Assembly (NCBI RefSeq): GCF_024713975.1
Contig: NC_091104.1
Span: 17,503,580-17,567,579, forward strand
From: Paralichthys olivaceus
Lineage: Eukaryota > Chordata > Actinopteri > Pleuronectiformes > Paralichthyidae
Length of the DNA: 64,000 nt
Direction: 5' to 3'
Part shown: piece after piece, positions 19,481-37,314 of the stretch
Numbering within the stretch: the first letter of the stretch is position 1
How the letters are laid out: the number at the start of each line of letters is the position of its first letter
Translations under genes and position numbers: made by a program
The notes under the pieces: model-generated
Database searches by the model: none
Told to the model about the DNA's origin: nothing
The model's input: only the letters and a program-made list of their open reading frames with translations

Positions 19481-19818
19481 TTAAAGCCCCAGGGACCAAG
19501 TTATCAATCCCAGACGAATAATAAACATTTTCTTTCAAGCTTTTCATCAATTAGAATTTGCACAAACACAGCAAGTTAAACTTCCCCGTTTGTATTAAAG
19601 TTATGTGATAATTAAATAATATATCAAATGATATACATCAGTGTCATATAATTAATCTGTAAACTGTCAGATAAAGTTATTCAGCAGTCCACTCCAGATG
19701 TAGAAAACTATTTACAAGTCAATAACCAGTGCCTTGGATAAAAAAGCCACTTAAATTGGCTGTGTCACTCTTCCAGTTAAATGGGACCAGAAGTGTGATA
19801 TTTCCTCAGCAGCTCTTG

Positions 19819-22280
19819 TCAGATATCAATAATGACAAATATGTCTGGTTTTTCTTTATCATGGATCTGCATGGCGGAGTATGTGATGGCTTTGACCTCT
19901 GTTCCCTGGAATGAAAACATAGGACATAACAAGTAGATGCACTGAATTAATGGACATTTCATTAAGTCCACACAATTATTTCACTGTTTCACCGGCTTAC
20001 CTGTGGATGCTTTTCCAGAGAGAATTCTTCACCCCACCTTTCAACAAAAGATAAATTAGGTTGTGAGAGGACTGTTCCACGGGGGAAATTAAAAGTAGAT
20101 GGACTGTGTAAATGTTAGGACTTCCTTCTATAAAGGAATTCATTGACTTCAATGAGTCCTGTGTTTGAGTGATTAGTGACGCTTTTCTTATAAATCAAAG
20201 AGACACTCAAACTCAAAAGGTGTTTAGTTTGTCCAGTTTGGTCAACTGTAAAAAAACATGGAGGCCTCAGTAGAGAGGACCAGCTCCTGATGTAAATAAA
20301 AAGTATTCAAATATAAAGGTAGGTATAAAGGTTTATATTCAATTTCTGCCAATAGATCCTTTTCACCTGAACTACAGATGATAGACAAAATGGTTTAAAC
20401 ACCCAGCGATAGTGACCATAAAATCTTACGATCTTCAGTCACACTTATAAACACTGTTACCAATGTGGGCCATATCAGACTGAATGACAGGGAATAGTAT
20501 TTGTAAGCTGTTAAAATCTGACAAACAGAAATCTGATATGCAAATTTGCAAAGTAAAATTAGACTAACAAAGCTCTTAAGAGCCCTGATGTTATTTAGGA
20601 ACCAGTACCCAGTCTTACCCAATGGAGCGGATCCTGAAGCGCATTCTGTCTATGTGCAATACTTTGATCTCCTGTTGAGAGAATAACAAGAGGAATGAAA
20701 CAATTACTACAAAATTAAGACAGAAATAAAAAAAACAATTTCTAGACTATGGATTGGGAGGTAATGCTGATACCAGTATGAGGGAGTGAAAAATATCTGA
20801 CAAAACGGCCAATACAGATTTAAAATAAAAAGAATTAGCAGTTGTTATCAAACCCTTATGACAAAGAAATGTAATCGAGGTTGATGTTTTACAGTTCAAC
20901 CATAAATTGATCATTTATAACCCTAAAGAGGAAAATGAATGCAACCATAAACGTCTATGAAAGGCTCATATCAAGAGATGTGATTATCAATATAACTGAT
21001 ATCAATCTGGCTCAATTTTCACAGTTTATTCAATGACAAACAACCAATTACATGTTTTTAGAAAATAATGCTCTGTAGTGTAGAATAACTGGAGGTTTGG
21101 TTGTAGTTTGCACTAGCACATGTTGCCAGTACCAAAAGCACACTAAGACAGTCTTTTGCCATTGTGGGTTTCAGTGTCTAATCTGTTTGACATACATGAC
21201 ACATGGGTCAACATACTCACCCTGGGAACAAAGAAGAGATCTGCACTAAACTTGTATAACCAGTCATCTAGGAAATGGAAGAGCAGAGACTCCATATCGT
21301 CACCTTTAGAGTAGACACAATAAGAGAGAGAGAGGGGTAAACATACAGTTTAATGACAGCACCACTGATAGAAAACAGTATGACTGAGGCTTGAATTCCC
21401 ACCCTCTGACTCCACATCCACTGTATCAATAGGTTCCACTGTCTCTGTGTCTGTCATGTATCCGAACATGCCCATGGCACACTGCTCGAAGGCCTCTTCC
21501 AGAGTGTTTCCCCAGGAGTGAATTCTGGGAAGAGAAAATGTATGTTACGACGAGAATGACCACCACAGAACTTGAAAGGAAATATGAATATATGATAAGA
21601 GAAATCAGAAGCACACTCACTGTACATCTGCTGTATGATCCAAATCTGTGGAATCATACACATGCAAACATGATCACACATAGGAAGTTGATTTCTCACT
21701 ATTGCTATCATCTAACTCGATGCAATCGGCAATATGTACAATGTACCCACAGCTGTTTTTATATGCAATATACTTCTATTTACAGTTAACAGAAGCAATT
21801 TACACTGTATGCTTAATGCTGTTTTTTCTACCTCGTTGATGCAAGTGTACATTACACATGCAGTTTTATCATGTGCAATAAACTCATAAATACAGAGTTG
21901 TGTGAGTAATGTACATGTTATTTTACTTTGTACCTATTTGTACTGTCTCTGTTTGCTGTATTGTCAGTCAGGTGCAACGACATTTCATTCAACTGCGCAC
22001 TTAGGTGCTGTTTCGTTTTTGAATGAGAAACAAAGTAATTTGTAAGTTATTACACCAACTTAGAGCAAAAGAGTAAAACATCCAGACTGTTCGTGACGTT
22101 TGTCAAACGGTTAATACAACTAAACACAAACTTTAGACGTGTGTCGTTCACTGTGTTTACAAGTACACAAGTAGCTGGGCTCCATTATTCAGACTTACAT
22201 TCATACTTCTTGTTGATCGGTGGGTATTTAGACTTGACGGCTGTCTGAGCCTGTGTCAGGTCTAATTGACGGTCGTCCAT
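19819..22280 (-). CDS. zbtb8os: Archease, tRNA-splicing ligase cofactor (seven exons, 162 aa)
   Basis: Exons are 22280-22199, 21645-21621 (25 nt), 21524-21403, 21303-21221, 20671-20619, 20037-20001 and 19905-19819 (489 nt with TGA). The protein contains KYPPINKKYEYLDHTADVQI, the archease signature with its metal-binding Asp, then WGNTLEEAFEQCAMGMFGYM, DDWLYKFSADLFFVPR, SIGWGEEFSLEKHPQGTEVK and the conserved end IFVIIDI. Human ZBTB8OS is 167 aa. Known role: archease helps RTCB, the catalytic subunit of the tRNA ligase complex, to load GMP and turn over, so it acts in tRNA splicing and XBP1 mRNA ligation. The gene starts 273 bases from rbbp4, in opposite orientation, an arrangement also seen in human. 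The 25-nt exon codes LDHTADV alone. Confidence 0.95.
20160..20390 (+). mobile_element. Truncated copy of the 37315-37673 TTAA-flanked element (zbtb8os intron 5)
   Basis: Shared stretches are actcaaaaggtgtttagttt (ggtgtttag versus ggggtttag), gtccagtttg, aaaacatgg(a/c)ggcctc, agagaggaccagctcctgat and gatccttttcacct. The left terminal repeat and the first third are missing, so this is a decayed remnant. Confidence 0.65.
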
Positions 22281-22553
22281 TGTGGCTGTAAATTGGTTTA
22301 AAGTCTGAACATGCGAACATTAAGTGCGATCGTCACCATGTCGCCGCTACAATCAGCGAGCAACTTCCGGGTGTAGCAATGTGTCGCTGTGTCTACTTCC
22401 TGTCGGCTCTGCTGAGCGCTGATTGGCTGGCGGCGATCTATGGAGTTGGCGCCATCGCGGTCCTTCGTGCTGTCTCCGGAGCTCTTTCCTCCCAGAAAAC
22501 ACTGTTTTCGCAACAGGGCTCTGTGGCAACGCCAGCGGCGAAACTGCGACGCA
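22281..22553. promoter_or_regulatory. Divergent zbtb8os/rbbp4 promoter
   Basis: The two start codons are 273 bases apart and point away from each other. Between them are an ETS-type ACTTCCGG (22363-22370), a second acttcct (about 22394), an inverted CCAAT box (GATTGGCTGG at 22421-22430) and GC-rich sequence, with no TATA box. This is the composition of a bidirectional housekeeping promoter. Human ZBTB8OS and RBBP4 are also head to head. Confidence 0.75.
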
Positions 22554-27160
<4,607 letters not shown>

Positions 27161-27680
27161 GTTCAGTCTCCACATCTCTTCGTTCGACCTGCTTGTTAAA
27201 AGCGGATCGTTTTTCCAGTGTTGGGTTCATAAGCAGTAATGTCTTTTTAAAAAAACACATTTTGGGCAGCAGTGGTTTTGTAGAAAATTTAAAAAAGAAT
27301 AAAATGTTGCATTGTCATCATGTCGTGAAGTATTTAAAATCCAGTCTGTATCAGTCAAATTTTTAGATCTTTCAGTTTTTCAATCTCCCAGTTCTCCACT
27401 TTGGCTCATTGTGATGAAACCATTACACAGGACTCGTCGTCGTTATCATCCACTTTTGCATTTTAATGGTTTTATTTGATCTTGATTAGATGTGATGAAA
27501 ACATTTTTACAGAGATCCATTTTTAATAAAATTGTACATATTGTAGGTTTTCCTCTATTTGCTTATTTGTAGTAGCAATTTTCCACATTTATGTGTCGTC
27601 ACTTGTATGTTTTTTTTCTATGCATTATTTTTCCTGTGCTACATCTGATCTCTTGTGTACTTAAGTATATTCATAATAAA
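27161..27680 (+). terminator. rbbp4: rbbp4 3' UTR with alternative polyadenylation signals
   Basis: AATAAA occurs at 27298, 27525 and 27675 in the roughly 520 bases after the stop, giving possible short and long 3' ends. The next gene, sync, converges from the other side with its stop at 28197. Confidence 0.6.
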
Positions 27681-28196
27681 ATATTTACATTAAATCTGTT
27701 TGCCTTGTTTATTAGTACATGCCATTATATTACGTTAGAATAATCAGAGGTACATTTTTGATAAAATTGAGGGGTACTAAATGATGGAATGGCTTTGCCC
27801 AGATGGCAAAAAACGTAAAACACATTTCTAACAAAAACACAGTTATAAGACAATTTAAGTGCTGTTCTTCAGCTATCCATGTCTATGGAGGCATTTAATG
27901 TTTCATTCGTTGAGTCAGTACATGTGTAAAACCATACCTGCCTTACAACACATGTACTGGACTCATTCACGTCACATCTTTTGCTTTTATCTTGATATCA
28001 TATTGTTTTTTTGTAACACATACAGTATATTGTTACTGTCACCCAGGAACTCATAATTTCCTGCATCTGTTAAATTATTTTTTACATTTTAGATTGAATA
28101 ATACTGCCTTTTATTAAGGTTTAGCTGTTGAACAAGAAAAGTAAAGGCAGTGCCATGGTTTGGTCTGGTGTCACAATATTCACTGGAAATAGAATT
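27681..28196. other. Convergent spacer between rbbp4 and sync
   Basis: AT-rich sequence that contains a minus-strand AATAAA at 28115-28110, the likely sync polyadenylation signal. No gene or repeat recognised. Confidence 0.5.
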
Positions 28197-29844
28197 TTAT
28201 GGCTCTTCTGCAGCGGTGGTTTTACTGGCTTCATCACTGCCTCTATAAAACAAGACATTGGTCAGTCATTTATTATCCTGATGCTCAGTTTATAGAAGGT
28301 CATATAGTGAAAAGAGAATAGACCTACATGAGAAATGTCAGCTCTGTTAAAAGTCCATCTTTAAGATCCTCCAAACCTTTCTTAGATTGTCTCTGAACAT
28401 CAAACTCCACCTCTAGTTCTCTCAGAGTCTCTCTTAGTGTCTCCACAGTCTCCTGTAATAAAGAGGAGAAACATCTTAGTTTCACATGGTCTTTATATTC
28501 ATCATCACTCAAATCATCGTACCTTATGTTGAGTGATGCGTTGCTCCCTCTCCCTCTCCATCAGAAAGATCCTCTGCTCCAGACAGGCTCTCTGCACCTC
28601 CAGTCTCTGGACGTCCTCTCTCAGGGGCCCCAGGCTGGCCCTCAGGTCCCTCGCCTGCTCCCTGCTCTTTCTCAGGGCATCCTCCCCGACCTGCCTCCTC
28701 TTCAGCAGGGCCATGAGTCGGGGCTCGTACCATCCCTCCAGTGCCCTCACGCTGCCGCTGAGCCGCCGCTGCAGTCTAACAGAGGCCTGGCGGCACTGGC
28801 TGACATCACTCATGGCTCTGGGCCGGCAGGGCTTAGCGGCCTGGGCCCTCAGGGAGGTGAGCCTGATATTTTGGGCCTTGTGAAGCTGGGACAACTCCTG
28901 AGACAGAGTTTGGATGTAGGTCTTGAGCTCCTCCTAGGAAAATAATTGATGAATTATTAATCATGTTTTTATTGAAATTTATCTGAGAACTGTGAGGAAA
29001 TAAACAGCAAAAGAGCTAATCCTAAAAAATATGACAGAAGTAAACAATGGGACAGCACAAGATTCACACATGATCATACATTTTTATTTTGTTAAATATT
29101 AATGAGTTTAGAGTTTCATACTTCAACTGTTTCCTAAAAACCCTAATTTCCTTGTACAATAAGTTTATTGTTAATTTTTAAGTCATATTTAAAAGGATCT
29201 AACAGTTTTGCTTGTGATTGTTCTGTGTCTATATTCATGTTTGAAATTATATTTGTCTTTGATGACATTCATTTTGACATTCATTTTTATTTTTATCATC
29301 CATAGAACTATGATTTCATCTTCCACCACTTCACAATGACCCACCAGAATAAATGAGTTCCACAGGCGTTGTGTCCTACCTGTGTAACAGCAGACTGAGC
29401 CACCTCATACTCATGTGCAGCCAGCGTCAGCTGGCTCTGGATGCAGTCTCTGGCTGTGGCGAAGAGTTTCCTCTTCACTCTCTTCTCCTCCTCAAAGACG
29501 GCTGCGTAGTCCAGCTCAGCCAGCGTGAGCAGCCTCTGTGTCTCAGCCACCTTCCCCCTCAGGTGCTCCACCATCCGCAGCATGGGCTCCTGCAGCCGGA
29601 GGAGCTCCTGCACCAGCTCGTCTCTCTGCCTCTCCAGACGGGACACCTGCTCGATGCAGTGCTCAAAGAGCCGCCCCAAGTTGTCCATGACAACCTGGTC
29701 CAGGTGTGTTGTAAATAGCTGTGCAAGCTCATCTGAGGGAATTGTCTGTGTTTCAGAGTCAGTGTGGCTGTTTTCTGTGATCTCGCCAACAATTCTAACC
29801 TCCATGGGAGAGTCGTCAGTGGATGCCATGCCTTTTCCGTTCAT
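28197..29844 (-). CDS. sync: Syncoilin, intermediate filament protein (four coding exons, 348 aa)
   Basis: Exons are 29844-29380, 28933-28523, 28452-28328 and 28242-28197 (1047 nt, TAA). The start is [14 protein letters not shown]; a second in-frame ATG follows five codons later. A short acidic head is followed by a long heptad-rich rod: [80 protein letters not shown]. Identity rests on the coiled-coil/IF character plus its place between rbbp4 and kiaa1522, where human SYNC lies in the same orientation. Human syncoilin (482 aa) has a longer N-terminal head, so the fish form is shorter. Known role: atypical muscle intermediate-filament protein that binds alpha-dystrobrevin and desmin at the sarcolemma and Z-line. 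The last exon codes only [14 protein letters not shown]. Confidence 0.82.
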
Positions 29845-29878
29845 TAGGAACCTTTCATTGTGAATGAGGTGCAGTGAA
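29845..29878 (-). promoter_or_regulatory. sync: sync 5' UTR with a minimal upstream ORF abutting the start codon
   Basis: An acceptor TTTCTTCTAG ends at 29879, so the mRNA leader continues from 29878. In another frame, ATG AAA GGT TCC TAA (29858-29844) ends so that its stop overlaps the main ATG (TAATG). An ATG at 29907 lies upstream of the acceptor and is probably intronic. Confidence 0.55.
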
Positions 29879-30124
29879 CTAGAAGAAAGGAAGTTTAGAG
29901 TTGTCATTAATCAATCAATCAAAAACAACTAATGACTGATGAGATTGTGGGTTTAAAACCCACCTACAGTATCTGGTCGTTCATTACAGATACATTTGCA
30001 TGACAGAGAATTTGAATTTAAATGTTATCAAGTTAACAATGCTGATAGCTGCAAGTCTTAAAAACTGTCCCTTAGATCATTGTCAAAGACTGATCAATTA
30101 CAGTTATATATATTTTATACTCAC

Positions 30125-30230
30125 TTTATTCGGAGATGACCGTCCAGACAGCGATGGACACAGTTTGATATAAGCGTTGAGGACAGCTCAGCAGAGTGTC
30201 TGTCTCCAGGAAAACATAGGCACACTTTCT
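30125..30230 (-). other. sync: sync noncoding first exon (candidate)
   Basis: A donor AATAAA|GTGAGT lies at 30125-30119, matching the need for an upstream noncoding exon. The right limit is a guess, set by the change to a C-run and GC-rich sequence near 30250. Confidence 0.45.
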
Positions 30231-31599
30231 GTTTATTAATAACACTCTGGGCCCGGGGGGGGGGAAACTCTATCTAAGACTCTCTCACACCCCCACCACA
30301 TGGGACCACAAACTGTGTCAGTGCTGAGGTCTGACTGGCCTACATGCTCTGGATGCACCAGCTAACACCCGTCCAGCCCGGGTGCCACACACAGAGCTAT
30401 ATTTACACAGCTTTACAGCCTGGTTTTATGTGCAAGAAGACTGGCATAGTGGTCACAAACATTATCAGGTCCGTGCAGATAGTTTCCTCTAATATTGAGC
30501 TCATGCTGCACATAAAGACTTCATAGTTCATAAACTGTGTTTGTTTACATGCTGAGTGTGAGTGTCCCCTCTGACGAATGGAAAGAAACACAAGCTGAGA
30601 TGCAGATGAGGAGTTTTGTAACAATTTGAGAGATGAGAGCATCTTGGGGGTTGCTGGTGTTGATAGGGCAAACACATGGCTGCATATTGTTTGTTTACAG
30701 TGTTATGTGCTGTACGTTGCTTTGTTTTTGTTGTTCTGCAAGAATAAAACTAACAAAAAAAGGCCCATTCAGGTTCATAAGAGGGAATATAGTCATTATG
30801 CTTTTTTACTTTGCATGTACTTCACAAATATGTTTGCCTTCAAAAATTATAGAACAAAATGGTTTTTTTTCTGCACAACCTCATCTTATTGTTGGCCAGT
30901 TTCTATATTCAATTAATATGAATATTATATATAATATTATATTTGATTCATTCTATATTTTTAGAATTGTTGTATATTGTGTTATATTATATTGCATATA
31001 GACAGAGATAGGTAAATAGGATAATAATAAAAACAAAAATAATTAACCAATAAAAATAATTTAGATTACTATTTATGTATATTACATACATATGTATACA
31101 CACATAGAAAAAAAGATACAGTCAAATAAAATAAAATGAAGTGAGACAGAAAAACAGAAAGCAAGAGGAAAAAAAAAAGGTTGTCTATTTTCTGGAGCCA
31201 ATTTCTCGTTAGGTGCTGATATCCGCAGTATTTATCATGTTCATTTTGTGTTCCATTTTGCCTAGCAGCACACGATCTGTGTTCAAGTGGATGATGCCTT
31301 TTAATCTAATTTAATCTATTTTGATCTAATCTAATCTAATCCAATCTAATCTAATCTAGTATTTATATTAATAGTTGTATCGTGCCTGTGTCGTATTGTG
31401 TGAACGTTTCCTGTCGCTGTATATATCTTTGTTTCTGTTGTGTTGCTTTGTTTTCTATTCTACTTTGATGATCAAGGGAGAAAAAAACAAATCCCTGCTC
31501 TTCCGGTCTTTCTCAGCTGTGACCTGCTGTTTCTCCGTCCCACCACTAGATGTCCCCACAACATTGACCGCGGCCTGTGGCTCTCACCTGAGCGCGCGC
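30231..31599. other. Spacer between sync and kiaa1522 promoters
   Basis: Mostly AT-rich (30700-31300). It contains the pentanucleotide array at 31301-31358. The right part, from about 31500, becomes GC-rich as kiaa1522 exon 1 is approached. No gene recognised. Confidence 0.5.
31301..31358. repeat. (TCTAA)n pentanucleotide array
   Basis: About eleven imperfect units of taatc/tctaa, with two interruptions (tttaatctatt and ccaatc). Confidence 0.85.
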
Positions 31600-31946
31600 A
31601 GCCTCCTCCTGCAGGTGGGATCTGATCCGCAGGTCCGAGACTCTTCTCTTCATTTCCCCTCTCGTGGTCCAGAGGAGCGTCCACACAGGAAGCGGCGGAG
31701 AAGTTCAACTGAACAGGGCATCAGAAACAAAACTATCCGCTGCTGCTGCGGTGCAAACGAACGAGCCTCCCCGGTTTGCTCCCTCAAGAGATTTTCTTTC
31801 TTTTTTTTTTGTTCACGGAAATGCCTCACCTGAAGTTTTCCACCGCACGGTGAAAGTTTGGATCTGGAGAGGAAGGGCGCAGCAGGGAGACGCTTCAAAT
31901 GGAGAGAGGCTGAATTTACGCATCTGGATCAGAAAAGTTTCACAAG
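31600..31946 (+). promoter_or_regulatory. kiaa1522: kiaa1522 upstream promoter and noncoding first exon (candidate)
   Basis: GC-richer sequence with many CG dinucleotides ends in a donor CACAAG|GTATGA at 31946. The exon would splice to the acceptor TTTCTCTTTCAG before 41144. Left limit is uncertain. Confidence 0.45.
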
Positions 31947-33800
31947 GTATGATCGATACTTGTTTACTTGTTTGTGACTGTTTTCATTTGATCAGTTGAA
32001 AGTTCCTACTATGGACTAAAATTCCTCAATTTATCACTTCTCCAAACCTTTTTTTTAAACAGTGGAAATATGGTTTAACATTCTTGCAGAAAGTCCGAAA
32101 TTATAGTAAAAAACCTCAGGATCAACAGAGTCAACTTTAACACATGTGCAGATTCTAGATCAAACTGTTGCATCATGTTGTCTGATTAGTCTGCTCCACC
32201 TTCTGTCATATTAAAACTGTATAAATCCACCCGAAATGAAGAAAATGGTCCCGTCTTGCTGAGAGGAGTGATCAGGCACAGTGAGGTGGAGGTGGCTGAG
32301 TATGGACATGCATGAAAAACTAGTTGTTTGGCTCAGCTTGGCCTTGAGGGATCCTGAGCAGAGGTAATCTAAGACATGTAGTGCTTCTCTCAGCTTGTGA
32401 CAATGAAGTGTAGTGTTATATTCCCCCGTCACTGACCCAGCAGCAGATGACAGAATGGTGACTCTGTGTTTAATCTGTGCCAGTCAATGACAGCCCATGT
32501 GCACTCCATAATGGACCCACTTTGCTTGTTGATTAACCGGAGGCAGATAACACCCCCCCCCCCCCCTCCAGCTCAGGACCTCTCTGGTGAGGGTCTCTCC
32601 CCTCCTCTCTGTTTGCCTGCTCCTGGACTTTGAATCAAAGGCAAGCTCCAAACCCAAACTCTATTGAGAACCGTGATGGTGGTTGTTTTGTTTTTCTCTC
32701 TTATGTGGCACCATGGCTTCAAGTTTACCTCTTGTACTCTCTGGTAGGTGAGACACAGATATTTGTTTGGAAAGGGTGTGTCGCATACTGGTGCTCCTTC
32801 CTTAGCCAGCCTCACCGTGCCAGGGCTTGTACCCATGGAGATTACAGGTGTGTTATGTCAGCACTATAGGAGACACAGCAGAGCCTGGTACATGAGATTC
32901 ACAGAGAAAACATTGAGGAAGAGACACAGTGAGAAATCAGGTTTTTGGAAATTGCTTTCTATTTTTGGGACAAACACATGTGCAGCTATGTCCCAAATAT
33001 TCTACGACAAAGTTCAAGTTCAGCTCTGCAGAGTTTTTACAGTGTTTGCTCGTGACCCATCAGTGATGAAGGGGCACCTCAGTGAAGGAAAGAGGGAACT
33101 ATTAGTGTTGTAATAGTTAGACACATGATTATGAGTGGTGTGTGTGTGGGGGGCTGATGAGTGGGACAATAGCACCTTGTTAATCAAAGCGATTAGCCGA
33201 TGATTAACTCAGTGGCTCCTCATCCATACTGAATCAGTAGCTGTGAGGTGCAGTATAGGGCATGTAAAAGAAAAAAAAGCATGTGCTAGTGTCAGTTTCT
33301 TGTCTTTTAAGAGATCACATCAGTTCTTCTACATTCAAACTTGGGGGTTTTCTTTTTTTATTCCCAAACTGCAATTTTGTTTACTCTTAGACTGAGTAGT
33401 TATCGTCAGACCGGAAGAAATTGGAGGCAGCTACAGTCAGAGCTTTTTGTTTTGACCGGGACATGAACAGAGAGCACCAAAGTGCCAGGATGTATTTTTA
33501 AACCCCTGGCTCCAGCTGTGTTTGTCTTCTGGTCACTGCCCGCTCCGCAACAGCTTTTTTTTTTGCCCCTTCCTGACCTGTCAGTTCAAGGGTCTTTAAG
33601 CTCCTCAGAGGCTGCAGTCCAGTCAAAGACCCCTGGCAACCCCTGGAAGAAAAGCAAACATGACACTTTACAGAGGCGTGCCACTGTCTGTGATGCATCT
33701 CAGAGCACTGACACATTACATTCCCCACTATTTCTATGGAAAGAAACAAAAAAAAAAACATTGGTTACTAAGATCATCAGGACTGTTGGAACTGGCCATT

Positions 33801-33965
33801 TGTTGGTTTGTTTGTAAGTAAGATTACAAAAAATAACTGGAAGGATTTCCTTGAAATTTGGCGGAAGGATGTCATATGGGTCAGGGAAGAATCCAATAGA
33901 TTTTGCTGCGGATCTTGATCAGGGTGCAGATCCAGGATTTTTTCTGACACGTTAATGAAAAAAAA
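33801..33965 (+). repeat. Interspersed repeat, family A partial copy 2
   Basis: It starts tgttggtttgtttgtaagta, continues agattacaaaaaataactgg and gaaatttggcggaaggatg, and has the diagnostic gcggatcttgatcagggtgc and gatccagga blocks of this widespread fish repeat. Confidence 0.6.
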
Positions 33966-34740
33966 TATTAATTAATCAAGGAAATAATCAATTATGGATA
34001 AGGTGATTGGTTGCAACCCTTAACAAAAACGTAGATGGATGCGAGGCTTGTTAAAACACACACACACGCACACACACACAATCACACACACACAGCTTTG
34101 AACTTCCATTCATTGTGGACAGCCTAGCCATAACCTTATCCCTAACCCGTAATTGTGACCTTATAAATTATGTATTGCCTCATTAGAACCTGGCTTTGGT
34201 CTCGACGAGGTCTACTGGTCTCGACAAGATCAGTGTTTATGCTGGAAAAGGTCCTACAGAGGTAACAAAAATGAGTAAACACACATTTTATCTTAAAACA
34301 TATGCAAAGATATGAAAATATGTACAGTCCCCATCACTGTAGAGTATTTGTAACTCCCTCTATGAAAAGCATTCTCTCTGAACAATAATATCTGCGAGTG
34401 CAGATAACAACATATTACAATGTTAGCTCAAAATGACTGTCATGAGCTGTCCATTATCCTCCCTTTTTTCTTCCATGGCTCAGTCAGGGGGGATGTGTGG
34501 TACGGATGGTCGGGGCAGCAGTGAGGGAGGGAGGCAGGGGATGATGGGCAGAGGATGGGGGGGTAGTGTGCGTGTGTGTCGGGGGGTGAAAGCAGATTTG
34601 GAGAGAAGAGTTCCTCAGTGGGTAATTATCAATCTCTCAGGAATGTAGCCGCTGCTCTTAGCAGACAAGCCGCTGCATGGCTACAGAGGCCTCGCAGCAC
34701 GCCAACTCGCATTACCCCGTCCACAGATCTCTGCACGGTA

Positions 34741-34861
<121 letters not shown>

Positions 34862-37314
34862 GTCCGCAACCTCTGTGAGTTCAGTTACACAGCATTTTGG
34901 TTTATTTGCAACATTATTGTTTATTTTTATCACTGTCATTACCTACCCGGTGTTTTTCTGACACTTTATCCTTCCTGCAACAAACAAAGGGACCACATGC
35001 TGTCAGTTAGCCCTTCATTCAGCACTGTTTGTTTATGCTCATGTGTTGGTATGAAACCAAACTGTTGGAAACTTGTGGCCATCATGGACACCTTTTTTTG
35101 AAATCTTCTCCATCACTATAAAAGGAACTTCACTGTGATGGAGGAGACACTTTCTTTTATTGATGACTCACAAAGAAAAAGAGATCGTCCCTGGTCATGG
35201 AATTGATTATTTCCGGTTTTATCACAGCATTGCCTCCACATCCAAGTGCATTTCTTTTGCACTGAGTATTTGCACATGAGTGTGAAGCGTTCTAGCCCAG
35301 ACAAGGTTGCTTAAGTCTGCTCTCCTTTGTTTGATAACGCCCAGAGAAGACAGCCAACGCCCTGGTTGATGCCTAAAGGTGCTGTGCAGTAACACCAGTT
35401 TTATACCCTGCTAAACACTTGCAATTTACTTACACAGTCACTGTAAGTGTAGTTTCAAAACTGTTATTGACCAAAGCCGGCAGTTACTGTAAATCCTCTA
35501 CCCTGGTGATTTCAGCAGGAAGACTGGAAACTTCTCTTCCTTCCTCCAAAAACAGATTATTAACCTTCCTAATCTGTTGTTTCCTTATTAGACTAACCAC
35601 ATTCTGCCCGACCTTAACCTCTGCTCGCTGACAGCTGAGTCGTCGTACCCTGTGAAACCCGGCCACTCAGGCGCACAGATATGAACTTCTGGTTAAAACT
35701 GAGCCAGTCCTAATTCAAACAAAGGTGGCTGCCTGCATTGCCGCCTGCGCCACTCCCTCTTGGCTTCGCCTTATTCCCCCTGCGAGGTGGCAGCGTCTGC
35801 TCCGTCAGCCTCCCGGTGAGTCACCGCCATCAAAGCTGCAGTTCCTGGAGCTTCCACCTCCCCACACCACCTTCACAATGTTCACATTGATAAGAGTGTG
35901 ATTACACATGAGATTAAAATGAGTATTGTGTGACTGTGCTGCAAATTTTTGTCACAATTTTATTTTTTTAGATCTTAAAATTCTCTCTTTACCACATGGT
36001 TGCAGCTTGTCACACAAAATAAATCAATTTGTTTCTAGAAAACCTTCCCAAACGCAGTCAACTGTTTGGAGTGAGTTTAGTTTGAGTTTTAAATCCTGCC
36101 CTCAAGCCTGTCTGTTTAAAACAAATACTGAAACATTTTTCCAATTCCGCTTCGACACAGTTCTGTTCAGGGTGTGTGTTTGTAGTTGTTGCTTGGATTT
36201 AAAGTGGTTTTCAAATATAACAACAACTGGTTTTCCTTCTTTCTTCTCTCACCAGTTTGACACAGCGGTGCACAATATTGAGCCCAGTGTAAAACACAGA
36301 TCTATGCTGCATTATCTTGGATTTAGGAGTCTGGCTCTGTAGAGTAACTGATGCTGCCTTGCCTCAGGCCAGATAGGTGTCAGTGCTTTGCTTTGACTCT
36401 GTTGACCTGCTAAAAAGAGGACAGGAGTCCCAGATTTTCCATGGAATTTGTGTCCTGAAGCTGCGCAACGTGCAGCTAGCAGGGGGACGTAATCAATAAA
36501 TGCTGTTCCCCAGATACGAGAGGCCTCGCAGTCTATTTCCTGACAGTGTGTAAACTATTATCAGTCCTCGATTTGCTTTATGGTGACGTGTACACAAACA
36601 CACACCGCTGTCAATGACAGATAATCGCTCTGCGCTGCAGGTATTGACACACTGCGTTGAGGTTTTGCCGTGTTAGAGCGGTGCCTCCCGTCTGACGCGA
36701 TGGCCCCACGTCTTTTGTGAAGGGTAAGTAAACAGCATGTTGGAACATGTCCCCTCTGCGGAGTGAGTGAGTGAAGTGAGGGAGTGAGTGAGTTTTCTTG
36801 TCTGTTTGGGCACATTACTTGATTACGATCTTTACAGTAAAAATGATATGAATGGAAAAGCTCTAGAAAAGTCATTGTTTGTCTGTTTAGCAGCTCTTCA
36901 GGAAGTGTGCTGTAAAAGGAAGAGCAGCATAAGATATACACAAAAAATATACATTAACACATATTTAAGACACAGGAAATGGTGCAAAGACATAAATAGC
37001 ACACAGTACTCAGTGATAAGGTGTGTGGGTTATTGTTCTAAGTCAGTCCTTAAGTTATTTAGTGGTGTGTGTGTGGGTGACATAGGTGACATCCTTTGGG
37101 AAAAATATGTTTTAAAAAACCTAAACTGAACTTAGCAGATCCTTTGTATTTTCTCGGGAATAGGGGGAGGTTTGAACACAAATGTCCGAGTGAGAGCCTG
37201 GCCCCCTACAGTCCATAAACAGTCAGGAGAATTTGATGTGAAAACACAGCATGGCAGGGCAACCATGTTTAGTTTGTTTATCAGCATCTATGAATTGAAA
37301 GTTGTGATTGGAGG

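Noticed and set aside
29845-29907. Upstream ATG (MTTLNFLSSS) as the sync start
   Set aside because: It lies before a strong acceptor (TTTCTTCTAG ending at 29879), so it is most likely intronic.
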